The notes under the pieces were generated by a model, which did not search any database, was not told the DNA's origin, and worked only from the letters and a program-made list of their open reading frames with translations. Source: Clostridia bacterium (GTDB lineage: Bacteria; Bacillota; Clostridia; UMGS1883; UMGS1540). Taken from it: 64,000 nucleotides of DNA. Position 1 is the first letter of the stretch; every line of letters begins with the position of its first letter. The stretch lies in NCBI GenBank assembly GCA_017620205.1, contig JAFZQX010000040.1, forward strand, positions 1 to 64,000, in the 5' to 3' direction. The position numbers and the translations under genes are program-made. Of the stretch, positions 43,441 to 52,894 are shown piece after piece.

Positions 43441-43484
43441 AAATTGCCCCGGGTTCCGAAAAGCGTGGTAGCCCGGGGCGATTT
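43441..43484. terminator. Bidirectional terminator between esterase and araC-type genes
   Basis: AAATTGCCCCGGG / CCCGGGGCGATTT stem, GC-rich core with A/T flanks on both sides, between convergent genes. Confidence 0.85.
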
Positions 43485-43501
43485 GCGTCATAAACTGCTT
43501 T

Positions 43502-44482
43502 TTATTTATAAGCATTGGCATTATTTTGCTCTCTGAACTCTCTTGGAGAGACGCCGTAGATGTCTCTGAACAATCTGTAAAAATGGCTGCTGTTTTCATA
43601 TCCGACAGCGTTCATAATTTCCGCAACCGTCATGTTGGTTTCCGTCAAAAAATCTGCGGCTTGAGCTATTCTTTTTCTTTGCAGCAGGTCGGAAAATGTA
43701 TAGCCGGTTGCTTTTTTTATAATTTTGCAAATGTTTGACGGAGACTGATGCATATTTGCTGCAAGCTCTTTAAGCGTAATATTTTTATAGTTTGTGTTTA
43801 TATAATGTAAGACCGTGCTTGCTATCATATCGTTTTCGTTTAGCAGAGAGTCCGGGCTTATCGTGTCCATGCTTTCGATTATATGAAGAAAAATAAGTCC
43901 CATAGTAAAACGGTTTATGTTTTCTTCACCCGTTTCATTCAAAAGCGAGGAAATAATATTCTCAATTAAGTTTTCTATTGCTGTATTTCCTGCGGTTCTG
44001 AAGTGCATATACCTGGGCGTTTTTTCGTTTTTCCTGAAAATATCAACCAAAAAGTCAGCAAACAAAGTGCTTTTGTCCTCTTTAAGCATTTTCAGGGGAA
44101 TATCAAAAAACTCGGGTAAAACAATAAAGTTAATACCAATATCGTTTTCACCTGCTTTTTTTATGCTGTGACTGACATGTTGATTCATGAAAAGGAAGTC
44201 TCCCGTTGACATGTTTATCTCATGACCGTTTATGGTGTGAGTAATATGGCCGCTGCACACATACATTATTTCAATATAGTCGTGTGAGTGTTCGGGAAAA
44301 TCAATAAAACGCGTGTGTGTACGTATTGCGATATGTTTGCCGATTGACATAAGCTTAACGCTTTCAACCGAAAACGCCTCGCTCGAAGTATATATTTTTT
44401 TGTCAATTTTATTCTTATGCAAAATTAGTCTTTCTTCTTCCGATATTTCTTTTAAACGTTCCAGCAGTTCGCTTTTCATCCG
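43502..44482 (-). CDS. AraC-family transcriptional regulator
   Basis: 326 residues. N-terminal cupin sugar-sensing domain (FPEHSHDYIEIMYVCSGHITHTINGHEINMSTGDFLFMN) and a C-terminal double helix-turn-helix (ITLKELAANMHQSPSNICKIIKKATGYTFSDLLQRKR, VAEIMNAVGYENSSHFYRLFRDIYGVSPREFR). AGGTGATACGG selects the ATG at 44482 over 44530. Divergent from rhaA across 173 bp, so it most likely controls the rhamnose/uronate genes in response to rhamnose or an oligosaccharide. The effector is inferred from position. Confidence 0.92.
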   Translation of the reverse strand, partial: RMKSELLERLKEISEEERLILHKNKIDKKIYTSSEAFSVESVKLMSIGKHIAIRTHTRFIDFPEHSHDYIEIMYVCSGHITHTINGHEINMSTGDFLFMNQHVSHSIKKAGENDIGINFIVLPEFFDIPLKMLKEDKSTLFADFLVDIFRKNEKTPRYMHFRTAGNTAIENLIENIISSLLNETGEENINRFTMGLIFLHIIESMDTISPDSLLNENDMIASTVLHYINTNYKNITLKELAANMHQSPSNICKIIKKATGYTFSDLLQRKRIAQAADFLTETNMTVAEIMNAVGYENSSHFYRLFRDIYGVSPREFREQNNANAYK

Positions 44483-44655
44483 TATCACCTCTATATGACA
44501 AATTATAAACCATACGGGTGTAAAATTCAAGAGTTTTGGAAATTTTCGTCCTATTTTTTGTTAATTTGCGTTCTTAATTTTTGGCGTGAAATCATTTATA
44601 ATATAGACAAAGAATAAAATGACTACACAATTAAGCTGTTATGGGGAGGAAAAAC

Positions 44656-45900
44656 ATGAGTTATCAAGACGCTAAAAAAAGATATGCCGGAATCGGAATT
44701 GATACTGATGCAGTTATTGGCAAACTCCGTGAAATCCCTGTATCGCTTCATTGCTGGCAGGGTGATGACGTTACCGGCTTTGACCATGACGGTCCTTTGA
44801 CGGGCGGAATACAAACAACGGGCAACTACCCCGGTAAAGCGCGTACTCCCGAAGAACTTATGGATGATATTGATAAAGCCATAAGTCTTATGCCGGGCAA
44901 GAAAAAACTTAATTTGCACGCTTGCTACGCCATATTTGAAAACGGCGGATTTGCAGACCGCGATAAAATAGAACCGCGTCATTTTGAAAAGTGGGTAAAG
45001 TTTGCAAAAGAGCGCGGTATGGGAATTGATTTTAACCCGACGTTTTTCTCACATGACAAAGTAAAAGATAATTTAACGCTTACGAGTCCCGATGAGGAAA
45101 CAAGAAAATTTTGGATAGAACACGGAAAAGCCTGCATACGTATCTCGGAGTATTTTGCAAAAGAAACGGGCGTTCCCTGTGTTATGAATATTTGGATAGG
45201 GGACGGATATAAGGATATCCCGTCTGACCGCCTCGGGCCGAGACTCCGCTACAAGGACTCTATCGAACAGATTTTGTCCGAGCCTTATGATAAATCGCTT
45301 GTTAAAGTCTGTGTCGAATCTAAGGTGTTCGGCGTCGGTGTTGAAGCATACACGGCGGGTTCTTCCGAATTTACTCTGACGTTTGCGGCAACGCATGAAG
45401 GCATACTGCCGCTTATGGATAACGGGCATTATCATCCTACGGAAGTTGTGTCCGATAAAATCCCGGCACTGCTTACGTTTTTTCCTGAAATCGCGCTTCA
45501 CATCACGCGCGGCATAAGATGGGACAGTGACCATGTCGTAGTATTTGACGACGAAACACGCGAGATGGCAAAAGAAATAGTCCGCTGCAATGCACTCGGC
45601 AAAGTCTATATGGCGCTTGACTTTTTTGACGCCAGCATAAACCGTATTGCGGCATGGGTAATAGGCTTTTCAAGCTGGCAGAAGGCTTTGCTTTCGGCAA
45701 TGCTGACGCCGCACGAAACGCTTAAAAAACTGCAGGACGAAAACCGCCTGACAGAGCTGCTCGCTATGCATGAGGAAATTAAAATGTTGCCGTTTGGCGA
45801 TGTATGGGAAGAATACTGTCGCGTTTGCGGTGCTCCCGTACAGAGCAAGTGGATAGAAGATATTAAAGAATACGAGAAAAACGTTCTCTTAAAGAGATAG
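44656..45900 (+). CDS. rhaA: L-rhamnose isomerase
   Basis: 414 residues. Converts L-rhamnose to L-rhamnulose with divalent metals. Family motifs: IPVSLHCWQGDDVTGFD, MPGKKKLNLHACYA, GIDFNPTFFSHDKV, MNIWIGDGYKDIPSDR, VGVEAYTAGSSEFTL, LMDNGHYHPTEVVSDK, HITRGIRWDSDHVVVFDD. GGGAGG selects the ATG at 44656 over an ATG at 44641 inside the ribosome binding region. Followed 10 bp later by the aldolase gene. No rhamnulokinase is found in the window. Confidence 0.97.
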   Translation: MSYQDAKKRYAGIGIDTDAVIGKLREIPVSLHCWQGDDVTGFDHDGPLTGGIQTTGNYPGKARTPEELMDDIDKAISLMPGKKKLNLHACYAIFENGGFADRDKIEPRHFEKWVKFAKERGMGIDFNPTFFSHDKVKDNLTLTSPDEETRKFWIEHGKACIRISEYFAKETGVPCVMNIWIGDGYKDIPSDRLGPRLRYKDSIEQILSEPYDKSLVKVCVESKVFGVGVEAYTAGSSEFTLTFAATHEGILPLMDNGHYHPTEVVSDKIPALLTFFPEIALHITRGIRWDSDHVVVFDDETREMAKEIVRCNALGKVYMALDFFDASINRIAAWVIGFSSWQKALLSAMLTPHETLKKLQDENRLTELLAMHEEIKMLPFGDVWEEYCRVCGAPVQSKWIEDIKEYEKNVLLKR

Positions 45901-45910
45901 GAAAAGTATT

Positions 45911-46912
45911 ATGGAACAATTTGTAAAAATGTGTCGGGAAATCGGAGCCATGCCTGATTATGTTCAGGGCGGAGGGGGTAACGCCTCCTGCAAAACGGAC
46001 GGCAATATAATGGCTATAAAAGCTTCGGGTTTCGCACTTAAAGATATTACGGAAACATCCGGTTATGTTAATGTAGACTACTTAAAAATTAAAGAATATC
46101 ACAAAGATGTATCCGAAAGTGAAAAAAAGAAAAGGGAAGAGGAGGCCTCGGCTTTTAACCTTAAGTGCACAATTCCGTCGGCGGACGGAAAAACGCTGCG
46201 CCCTTCCGTTGAAACGGGTTTTCATTCCATAATGAAGAAATACGTTATGCACACGCATCCTGTGTATACTAACGTATTAACCTGCGCGCAGGGCGGAAAA
46301 AAGAAGGCAAAAGAAATTTTTGAGGGCACATGCTTTGTTTGGGCTCCTTATATGAATCCCGGCTTTATGCTGACGCTTGCCATAAGCGACGCCATATCAA
46401 AATTTGAAAAGAAAAACGGTGAATATCCCAAAGTGATATTCCTTGAAAACCACGGTCTTGTAACTACAAGCGATGACCCTGACGAATGTCTGAGGCTCCA
46501 TATTAAAACAAATGAAACCATAAAAAGTAAACTCGGTTTATCCGATTTCTATCAGGATTTAAAACTCCAAAAGGCGGGAGACGGATATAAAAGCTCCGCG
46601 CCTTTTATAGGTGAGTTTCTTTCAAAATACGGCATGAACACTATGATGAGTATGGCGCTTTATCCCGATCAGCTCGTTTATCTGTATAACGGACTAAAGG
46701 ACGGGAAAATCAGTTTTGAGAACGGAACAATGTTTTTTAAGACCGGCGAAAATGAGGCGCGCGCCATACTTGAAACGTTCGCAGCTGTTGTTTATATTAT
46801 TGAGTCTTTACATAAACTGAATATTCCCGTGCATCCTATGCACTATATAGCAAGAGACTTTATAAACAACTGGGAAAGTGAAAAATACAGAAGAAAAGTT
46901 ACGGCAAAGTAA
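45911..46912 (+). CDS. Class II aldolase, probable rhamnulose-1-phosphate aldolase
   Basis: 333 residues, similar to the aldolase half of bifunctional RhaE/YuxG-type proteins, without the C-terminal short-chain dehydrogenase half. QGGGGNASCKTDGNIMAIKASG, the metal-binding YVMHTHPVYTNVL and VIFLENHGLVTTSDD are intact, ending YIARDFINNWESEKYR as in the longer proteins. Cleaves rhamnulose-1-phosphate to DHAP and lactaldehyde by analogy. Directly after rhaA. A lactaldehyde-handling enzyme must be elsewhere. Confidence 0.85.
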   Translation: MEQFVKMCREIGAMPDYVQGGGGNASCKTDGNIMAIKASGFALKDITETSGYVNVDYLKIKEYHKDVSESEKKKREEEASAFNLKCTIPSADGKTLRPSVETGFHSIMKKYVMHTHPVYTNVLTCAQGGKKKAKEIFEGTCFVWAPYMNPGFMLTLAISDAISKFEKKNGEYPKVIFLENHGLVTTSDDPDECLRLHIKTNETIKSKLGLSDFYQDLKLQKAGDGYKSSAPFIGEFLSKYGMNTMMSMALYPDQLVYLYNGLKDGKISFENGTMFFKTGENEARAILETFAAVVYIIESLHKLNIPVHPMHYIARDFINNWESEKYRRKVTAK

Positions 46913-47457
46913 CAGGCTTTCCCGGCATGCAAAAGCTGTACAAAACATGCTTTTGCAGTTGGTTTGACAATTCCTGATTTGTTTTTTTCATATCCACTCA
47001 CCTTTTGCCCTATGTGTAAAACGGAGGGCCGTAAAGATTAAGGCTCTCCGTTGCATGAGGGAAATTAATAAGAATTACACTCTTTTTTCATACTTCCACC
47101 CTTTTTGTATTCTGAGCTCAAGGGAGAGATGTAAAACAGCAAAACATCTCTTCCTTGCCCGGAAAAATATGAAAAAGTTCATATCTGCTCTGCTTTTACG
47201 GCAGGGCAGTTTTTATGCCGGGATTTAGTTTTTGAGCATTCAAAAGAGTTATAAGCTTTAAATCGTGTAAATTACGATGATGTTTCGAAAACTAATCATA
47301 CAAAAGATATATAACCGGTTTCTGCAGCAAACCCAAACAATTGATAAATCCGCAATTTAAAGGGCTTTTTTGGAAAAATAGTCATATTGACACATGGCAA
47401 TTTAAAGTGGTATCATATAAGTAGGGAAAACATATTGATTTGAACCGGAGTATGAAT
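46913..47457. other. Long structured intergenic region before the FAD oxidoreductase gene
   Basis: No credible gene. It contains TGCAAAAGC/GCTTTTGCA (terminator-like, after the aldolase), ACGGAGGGCC/GGCTCTCCGT, AAGGGAGAGATGT/ACATCTCTTCCTT and CTGCTCTGC/GCAGGGCAG followed by TTTTT (to about 47214). TTGACA at 47386 with TATCAT at 47411 (19-bp gap) may be the promoter of the next gene. The stem series between 47030 and 47215 could be a structured leader RNA. Confidence 0.4.
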
Positions 47458-48576
47458 ATGAAATTCAATATTGATGTGACAAAAAAAGATAAATATGATG
47501 TTATTGTGGTCGGAGGGGGAATTGCCGGCGTTGCCGCGTCTGTTTCCGCGGCAAGATGCGGCGCCGGCGTGCTGCTTATAGAAAAACAGGTAAATCTCGG
47601 CGGATTGGCAACGTGCGGACTTATAAGCTGGTATGAGCCCCTTTGCGACGGAAACGGCAATCAGATGATTTACGGTATAGCGGAGGAGCTTATAAAGCTT
47701 TCCGCGAAGTACGGTTTTGACAACCTTCCCGAAGAATGGGGCGGCGAAGGTATAAATACGCCGAAAAACAGGCGATATGCAACTCTTTATTCGCCTACTG
47801 TTTTTTCTGCCGCGCTTGATGAATTTGTTTTGGAAAACGGAGTGGAAATCCGCTTTGACTGCAGAGCAACTTATCCCGTAATGGAAGAAAATATCTGCAG
47901 AGGTGTTATCTGCGAAAGCGTAAGCGGCAGTGAGTTTTTCGAAGCAAACGCCGTAATCGACGCAACGGGTGACGCGTCAATTATGTACAGAGCCGGCGTG
48001 CCGACGGAAGACGGCGAAAACTTTATGACATACATAGTTCATATGTATGATAAGGAAGACGTCCGAAAGCTTAATAAAACGGGCGACCTTTGTAAATTCA
48101 GAAGATGGGTCAATAAGGGGAGCGACCTAAACGGCGTCGGCCATCCGAAGGGGATGCGCCTTTTAAAGGGCGTCACCTGCGAGGATATAACCGAATATAT
48201 GGTTACAGGTAAAAGGGGAATGCTAAAGTATATTAAAACGCTTGATAAAAACAGCTTCGATATCATGACGCTGCCGACAATGCCGCAGCTTCGCACAATC
48301 AGAAGAATAATAGGAAAATGTGATTTTAATGCGATAGACGGAGAAACTTTTGCAGATTCGATAGGTACTTGCGGAGATTTCAGACCGGAAAATATAGGGC
48401 GTCATTATCAGATACCGCTTGGTGCTTTATATAATGAACAATTTCCTAATATGTTTGCGGCGGGGCGCATAATTTCAGCGCCGCGCGGAGACGGCTGGGA
48501 GGTCGCAAGGGTAATTCCGACATGTGCGCTGACGGGAGAAGCGGCGGGACGTGCTGCAGCAGGCATCAGGGTTTAA
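47458..48576 (+). CDS. FAD-dependent oxidoreductase (FAD_oxidored type)
   Basis: 372 residues. Rossmann FAD-binding VIVVGGGIAGVAASVSAARCGAGVLLIEKQ at the start, then GGLATCGLISWYEP, the second dinucleotide-type strand NAVIDATGDASIMYRAGVP, and a C-terminal FAD contact MFAAGRIISAPRGDGWEVARVIPTCALTGEAAG. Members of this family often lie beside glycoside hydrolases, with an unknown oxidation role. GGAG seven nt upstream selects ATG 47458. Starts the second block of the locus, followed 24 bp later by the GH67-like gene. Confidence 0.85.
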   Translation: MKFNIDVTKKDKYDVIVVGGGIAGVAASVSAARCGAGVLLIEKQVNLGGLATCGLISWYEPLCDGNGNQMIYGIAEELIKLSAKYGFDNLPEEWGGEGINTPKNRRYATLYSPTVFSAALDEFVLENGVEIRFDCRATYPVMEENICRGVICESVSGSEFFEANAVIDATGDASIMYRAGVPTEDGENFMTYIVHMYDKEDVRKLNKTGDLCKFRRWVNKGSDLNGVGHPKGMRLLKGVTCEDITEYMVTGKRGMLKYIKTLDKNSFDIMTLPTMPQLRTIRRIIGKCDFNAIDGETFADSIGTCGDFRPENIGRHYQIPLGALYNEQFPNMFAAGRIISAPRGDGWEVARVIPTCALTGEAAGRAAAGIRV

Positions 48577-48600
48577 GCATAAGGCAAAGGAGAACTTTAA

Positions 48601-50232
48601 ATGAAGTTTATTATGGACATGGTTCATGACAACCCCGGCGAGCCAAGATTTGTAACAAAGTTCAGAAATCCCGAAACTCTTGTTGAGTTTGGGTTTAATA
48701 CACAGGTATTCAGGCAAACCAATACTGCAGTAAGCTTTGAAAAGCTGGGCGATGTTATTTTTGACGGAGACGGGAAAAAGTGGCTTCAAAATATGCAAAG
48801 CGTTTCCCGCGATGAAATATGCGCCGCACACTCTAAAGGTCTTATGACCATGTGCCATATAGATTTGTTTGTTTTGCCCGCATTGCTCTATCAAAAATAT
48901 AAAAAAGAGATATGTGACGAAAGCGGTAATATTTCAATATTTAAAGAAAAAACAAAAGAAATTCACAGAGTAATGTTTGACGAACTCTTTGAAAAATATC
49001 CCATTGACGGACTTATTATACGTGTGGGAGAAACATATCTGCACGATACGCCGTATCATGTGGGAAACGGTGCGGTTGGGTACGGAAACCCCGATGAAGA
49101 AAAGAAAGCATTTACAGAACTTATCGGGTTTTTGAGAGAAGAAATCTGCGTCCGTCACGGAAAATTTTTAATATTCAGAACGTGGGATTATTATCCCGAC
49201 AAATTTCATTCAAACAAAGAGTATTATTTGGATGTGACAAACTGCATAGAGCCGCACGAAAAGCTTTTCTTTTCAATAAAATATACGGCGCTCGACTTTT
49301 GGCGCTATGTAAAAACAAACCCCTGCCTGGGCGAGGGAAAGCACAAGCAGATAATTGAGGTGCAGTGCCAGAGGGAATATGAGGGCAAAGGCGCTTATCC
49401 TATGTATAACATGCAGGGCGTTATAGAAGGCTTTCCCGAAACAGGTGAAAAAAAAGGAATCAAGGATATAATAAAAAGCGGCAAGATAAGCGGCATTTAT
49501 GTATGGTCACGAGGCGGAGGCTGGATGGGGCCGTATATAAAAAATGAGTTTTGGTGCGAATTAAACGCATATGTAATTTGCAGATACGCAGGCGATACAA
49601 GCAAAACGGAAAAGGAAATATTTTTATCGTTTTGCAAAGAGAAAATGGGACTCGATGAGAAAAACGCGGAAGCTTTTTATAAGGCGTGTCTTAAAGTACC
49701 CGAAGCGGTTTTGCACGGAAGATATATATCCGCTTATGACAAGCATTTAAACGGAACAAAAATGCCGTCGGCAAATTGGATAAGGGACGACAGAATAGCA
49801 GGTTTGCACAAAGACTTAAATGAGGTTTTTGACTGTCTTGAAGCAAAAAACTCGGTGGAAGATGCGATAGAGGAAAAGAAAAACGCCGTAAGGCTTTGGA
49901 AAGAGATTAAAGCTGATTTTGAAAAAATAAGCATTCCAAACGCAGAATTGAAAGATTTTATTTTAAACAGCGCGGAATACGCCATAAGGTTTTTTTCAAT
50001 CATTTCTGTCGCGTTTCAAATTTTTGCAAAGTGCCGCAAGAGTGAAGACGTAACAGATCTTTTAAAAGAATACGATAAGCTTTGGGAGAAATACAAAGAA
50101 ACACAGTTGTTTCCGGATGCCGCTACTTTGTATTATGACGATTATTTGTTTGAGGAGCAAAAGCGCGGCTTGGGAGACACGATAGAGTATTGCAGAGCGC
50201 ATTTATGCCATAAAAATATAAACGGCAGGTGA
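48601..50232 (+). CDS. Putative GH67-like (alpha-glucuronidase-like) TIM-barrel protein
   Basis: 543 residues without signal peptide; not confidently assigned. The N-terminal half looks like a TIM barrel with repeated acidic/aromatic strand ends: DGLIIRVGETYLHDTPYH, FLIFRTWDYYPDKFH, FFSIKYTALDFWRY and QIIEVQCQREYEGKGAYP. The last recalls the EFQ-xx-QEYxG strand of GH67 alpha-glucuronidases. VWSRGGGWMGPYIKNEFWCELN follows, then a helical C-terminal half. Its place between an FAD oxidoreductase and a GH38-like protein in a rhamnose/uronate locus supports a role in releasing uronic acid residues. AAGGAG precedes ATG 48601. Confidence 0.6.
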   Translation: MKFIMDMVHDNPGEPRFVTKFRNPETLVEFGFNTQVFRQTNTAVSFEKLGDVIFDGDGKKWLQNMQSVSRDEICAAHSKGLMTMCHIDLFVLPALLYQKYKKEICDESGNISIFKEKTKEIHRVMFDELFEKYPIDGLIIRVGETYLHDTPYHVGNGAVGYGNPDEEKKAFTELIGFLREEICVRHGKFLIFRTWDYYPDKFHSNKEYYLDVTNCIEPHEKLFFSIKYTALDFWRYVKTNPCLGEGKHKQIIEVQCQREYEGKGAYPMYNMQGVIEGFPETGEKKGIKDIIKSGKISGIYVWSRGGGWMGPYIKNEFWCELNAYVICRYAGDTSKTEKEIFLSFCKEKMGLDEKNAEAFYKACLKVPEAVLHGRYISAYDKHLNGTKMPSANWIRDDRIAGLHKDLNEVFDCLEAKNSVEDAIEEKKNAVRLWKEIKADFEKISIPNAELKDFILNSAEYAIRFFSIISVAFQIFAKCRKSEDVTDLLKEYDKLWEKYKETQLFPDAATLYYDDYLFEEQKRGLGDTIEYCRAHLCHKNINGR

Positions 50233-50236
50233 TAAC

Positions 50237-52894
50237 GTGAAAGTCAATAAGATTGACGTAGTTTCAAATACGCACTGGGACAGAGAGTTTCGCTTCAGCT
50301 TTGAAAAAACAAGGCATAATCTTTTAGTTATGCTCGATACCACGCTTGACATTTTGGAAAGTGATAAAAACTATCACTCTTTTACAATGGACGGTCATTC
50401 CATAATGATAGACGATTACCTCGAAATGCGCCCCGAAAGACGGGAGCAGGTTGAAAAATTCGTAAAAGAGGGACGGCTTATAATAGGCCCTTATTACACT
50501 CTGCCCGAAGAATTTACAATATCGCACGAAGCGCTTATACGTAATTTGATGTTCGGTAGAGAAACGGTAGAAAAATACGGCGGAAAAGTGCCGGTTGTTG
50601 CGTATACTCCCGCAAGCTGGGGACAGACGGGACAATACCCGCAGTTACTTTCCGATTTCGGCATAAAGTATATGATGTTTTACCGCGGAATTTCGCACCA
50701 TGAAGCGCCTGCCGAATACATCTGGAAGGCACCTGACGGCAGCGAAGTTCTTGCCAGCAGATTTGCGCTTTACTGCAGATATAATTGGTATTATCAGGTT
50801 CACCGCGCCGTAACGCGCGGCAGAGTCTGGAGCAAGGACTATAAATGGGGCGAGTTTGATGAAGCGCCATTTAGACGCGCAGACGGATTTGTTGGACCTG
50901 CCGTAAATTATGATTTAAAATCGTCCGTCGCAAACTATAATAAAGAAAACCTTAAAAAAGCAATTCTTGATATGCTTGAAGAAGAAAAAGGTCACTTTAC
51001 AACGCCCGTATTTCTGGGAATGAACGGACACGATATTTCCGTTGGATTCCCCCGTGAGAGCGAAGTAATTGAGGACGCGAAAAAAGCATTTGAAGGAGAA
51101 ATAGAAATAGAGCACACAAATCTTGAAGGCTTTTGGAAGGACGCCGAACGTTATCTTGAAAAAGATAAAATGACGGTGCTTAGGGGAGAGCGCCGCGCAT
51201 ACTTAAAAAAAGGCAAATGGACATATCTTATGCCCGGCACAATAAGCGCGAGAACATATTTAAAACAGGCGGATTTTGCCGCATATACAGCGCTTTGCTA
51301 TATAGCGGAGCCGCTTAACGCCATGGCGGGGAATGACAGCAAGCTGTATCTGCACAGGGGATGGCAATATCTCTTATCAAACCACAGCCACGACGCAAAC
51401 GGCGGCTGCGCGCCCGACTGCGTATGTAAGGATATGGAATACAGGTACAGAAAAGCGCAGGATATTGCGGAAATAGTAACGGAAGACGCAATGGCGCACA
51501 TTGCCAAAAATCTCTCGCCAAAAGGACAGAAAGAAGATATAGTTCAGCTTGTGGTATACAACACTCTGCCTTTTAAAAGAGACGTAATAGTTCCGCTTGA
51601 TATCGAAGTGCCCGAAACGCTCGGAGAAGGCGTAGAAATAGACGGCGCAAAGCTGCAGGTGACACTAAGCGAAGAATCAAGCATATTCATGGATAACATA
51701 TGGGATGTTCCGACAATTCTTCAAAGCCGTCACTATAGATTATATGCAGAAATGCGCGATGTTCCCGCAATGGGATACAAGACTTTTGAAATTAAAGGAA
51801 CTCCTGAAGCAAGTTGTGAAAAAGCAGGTATTGCAAAAGGAAATAGGCTTGAAAACGATAAGCTTTCTGTTACGGTAAATAAAAACGGAACAATAGACGT
51901 AATATACAAAAAAACGGGAAAAGAATATAAGGGACTTAATTTTTACACATCACAGGGCGAAGTAGGCAACGCGTGGAACCACAGAAGCCCCGAGGGGGAC
52001 AAAAAGTTTTCAAGCATTGACGCAAACGCAAAAATATATGTTGCCGAAAACGGCGAACTGAGCGCAACTATAGTTTCGGAACTTCAATTTGAAGTGCCCG
52101 AAAGCTGCGAAGTAAAGCAGAGCGATGTTTTAACCCAAATACCGTTAAAAACGAGCTATACGCTCCAAAAAGACGCAGATTTTGTTAAAGTTTGCGTGGA
52201 GCTCAATAACACTGCAAAAGACCATTGGCTGAGAGTTAATTTCCCGACCGGAATTAAGACGGAGTATTCTTATTCCGACAGCCATTTTGACATAGTAAAA
52301 CGCAATGTAAAAGTGCCCGATTCAACGGGCTGGGTAGAGAGAGCCTACGGCATGCAGCCGCTTCGCACTTTTGCGGAGGTTTGTGACGGCGAAAACAGCT
52401 TTGCCGTTATGCCTAAAGGCCTTTTTGAGTATGAAGTTTTTGAAGACACGGTAATGGCGCTGACACTAATCCGCGCATGTCGCATAAAGCTTGCCGTATC
52501 GGAAGAAAAGGTTACCGAGCTGCCGGATGAAGGCGTAGAGTGTCCGGGAAAACACACATTTGAATATGCGTTAAACTTTGGTGAAGACGAGATAACAACA
52601 CTTCCGAATAAGGCGGCAGAAATATTTGCAAATGTAAAATGCGCAGTATGCGGAAGAGGTAAAGGCAGTTTGCCGCTTGAATCAAGCCTTTTTGAAATCG
52701 GCAACAAGAATGTTCACGTAACTGCCGTTAAAAAAGCTGATGACGGAAACGGCATAATAGTCAGAATGTTTAATCCTTCGGAAGAGAGGCAAACGGTAAA
52801 TCTCAAAGGTGTAAAATGCAAAATGGACGAAACCGCTTTGGGAGATTTTGACGGCACGGTAGGCGCCAAAAAGATTGTGACGGTGAGAATATAA
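50237..52894 (+). CDS. GH38-like alpha-mannosidase-family protein lacking the usual nucleophile
   Basis: 885 residues, no signal peptide. The first metal site VVSNTHWDREFRFSF (H and D) and the late NHSHDANGGCAPDCVCKDMEYRY match GH38, as does the C-terminal beta domain arrangement. The stretch that usually reads YLPDxFGHxGQxPQIL reads YTPASWGQTGQYPQLL, so the aspartate that is both nucleophile and zinc ligand aligns to alanine. It may belong to a GH38-related subgroup with other chemistry. GTG start with AGGTGA upstream. Followed directly by an esterase gene whose ATG overlaps the stop by one base. Confidence 0.8.
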   Translation: MKVNKIDVVSNTHWDREFRFSFEKTRHNLLVMLDTTLDILESDKNYHSFTMDGHSIMIDDYLEMRPERREQVEKFVKEGRLIIGPYYTLPEEFTISHEALIRNLMFGRETVEKYGGKVPVVAYTPASWGQTGQYPQLLSDFGIKYMMFYRGISHHEAPAEYIWKAPDGSEVLASRFALYCRYNWYYQVHRAVTRGRVWSKDYKWGEFDEAPFRRADGFVGPAVNYDLKSSVANYNKENLKKAILDMLEEEKGHFTTPVFLGMNGHDISVGFPRESEVIEDAKKAFEGEIEIEHTNLEGFWKDAERYLEKDKMTVLRGERRAYLKKGKWTYLMPGTISARTYLKQADFAAYTALCYIAEPLNAMAGNDSKLYLHRGWQYLLSNHSHDANGGCAPDCVCKDMEYRYRKAQDIAEIVTEDAMAHIAKNLSPKGQKEDIVQLVVYNTLPFKRDVIVPLDIEVPETLGEGVEIDGAKLQVTLSEESSIFMDNIWDVPTILQSRHYRLYAEMRDVPAMGYKTFEIKGTPEASCEKAGIAKGNRLENDKLSVTVNKNGTIDVIYKKTGKEYKGLNFYTSQGEVGNAWNHRSPEGDKKFSSIDANAKIYVAENGELSATIVSELQFEVPESCEVKQSDVLTQIPLKTSYTLQKDADFVKVCVELNNTAKDHWLRVNFPTGIKTEYSYSDSHFDIVKRNVKVPDSTGWVERAYGMQPLRTFAEVCDGENSFAVMPKGLFEYEVFEDTVMALTLIRACRIKLAVSEEKVTELPDEGVECPGKHTFEYALNFGEDEITTLPNKAAEIFANVKCAVCGRGKGSLPLESSLFEIGNKNVHVTAVKKADDGNGIIVRMFNPSEERQTVNLKGVKCKMDETALGDFDGTVGAKKIVTVRI

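Noticed and set aside
46899-46991. Possible 30-aa minus-strand ORF with a Shine-Dalgarno-like AAAGGTGAG
   Set aside because: It overlaps the aldolase 3' end and its terminator hairpin; nothing beyond the start region supports it.
47030-47220. T-box leader
   Set aside because: No T-box consensus (AGGGTGGNACCGCG) and no aminoacyl-related gene downstream.
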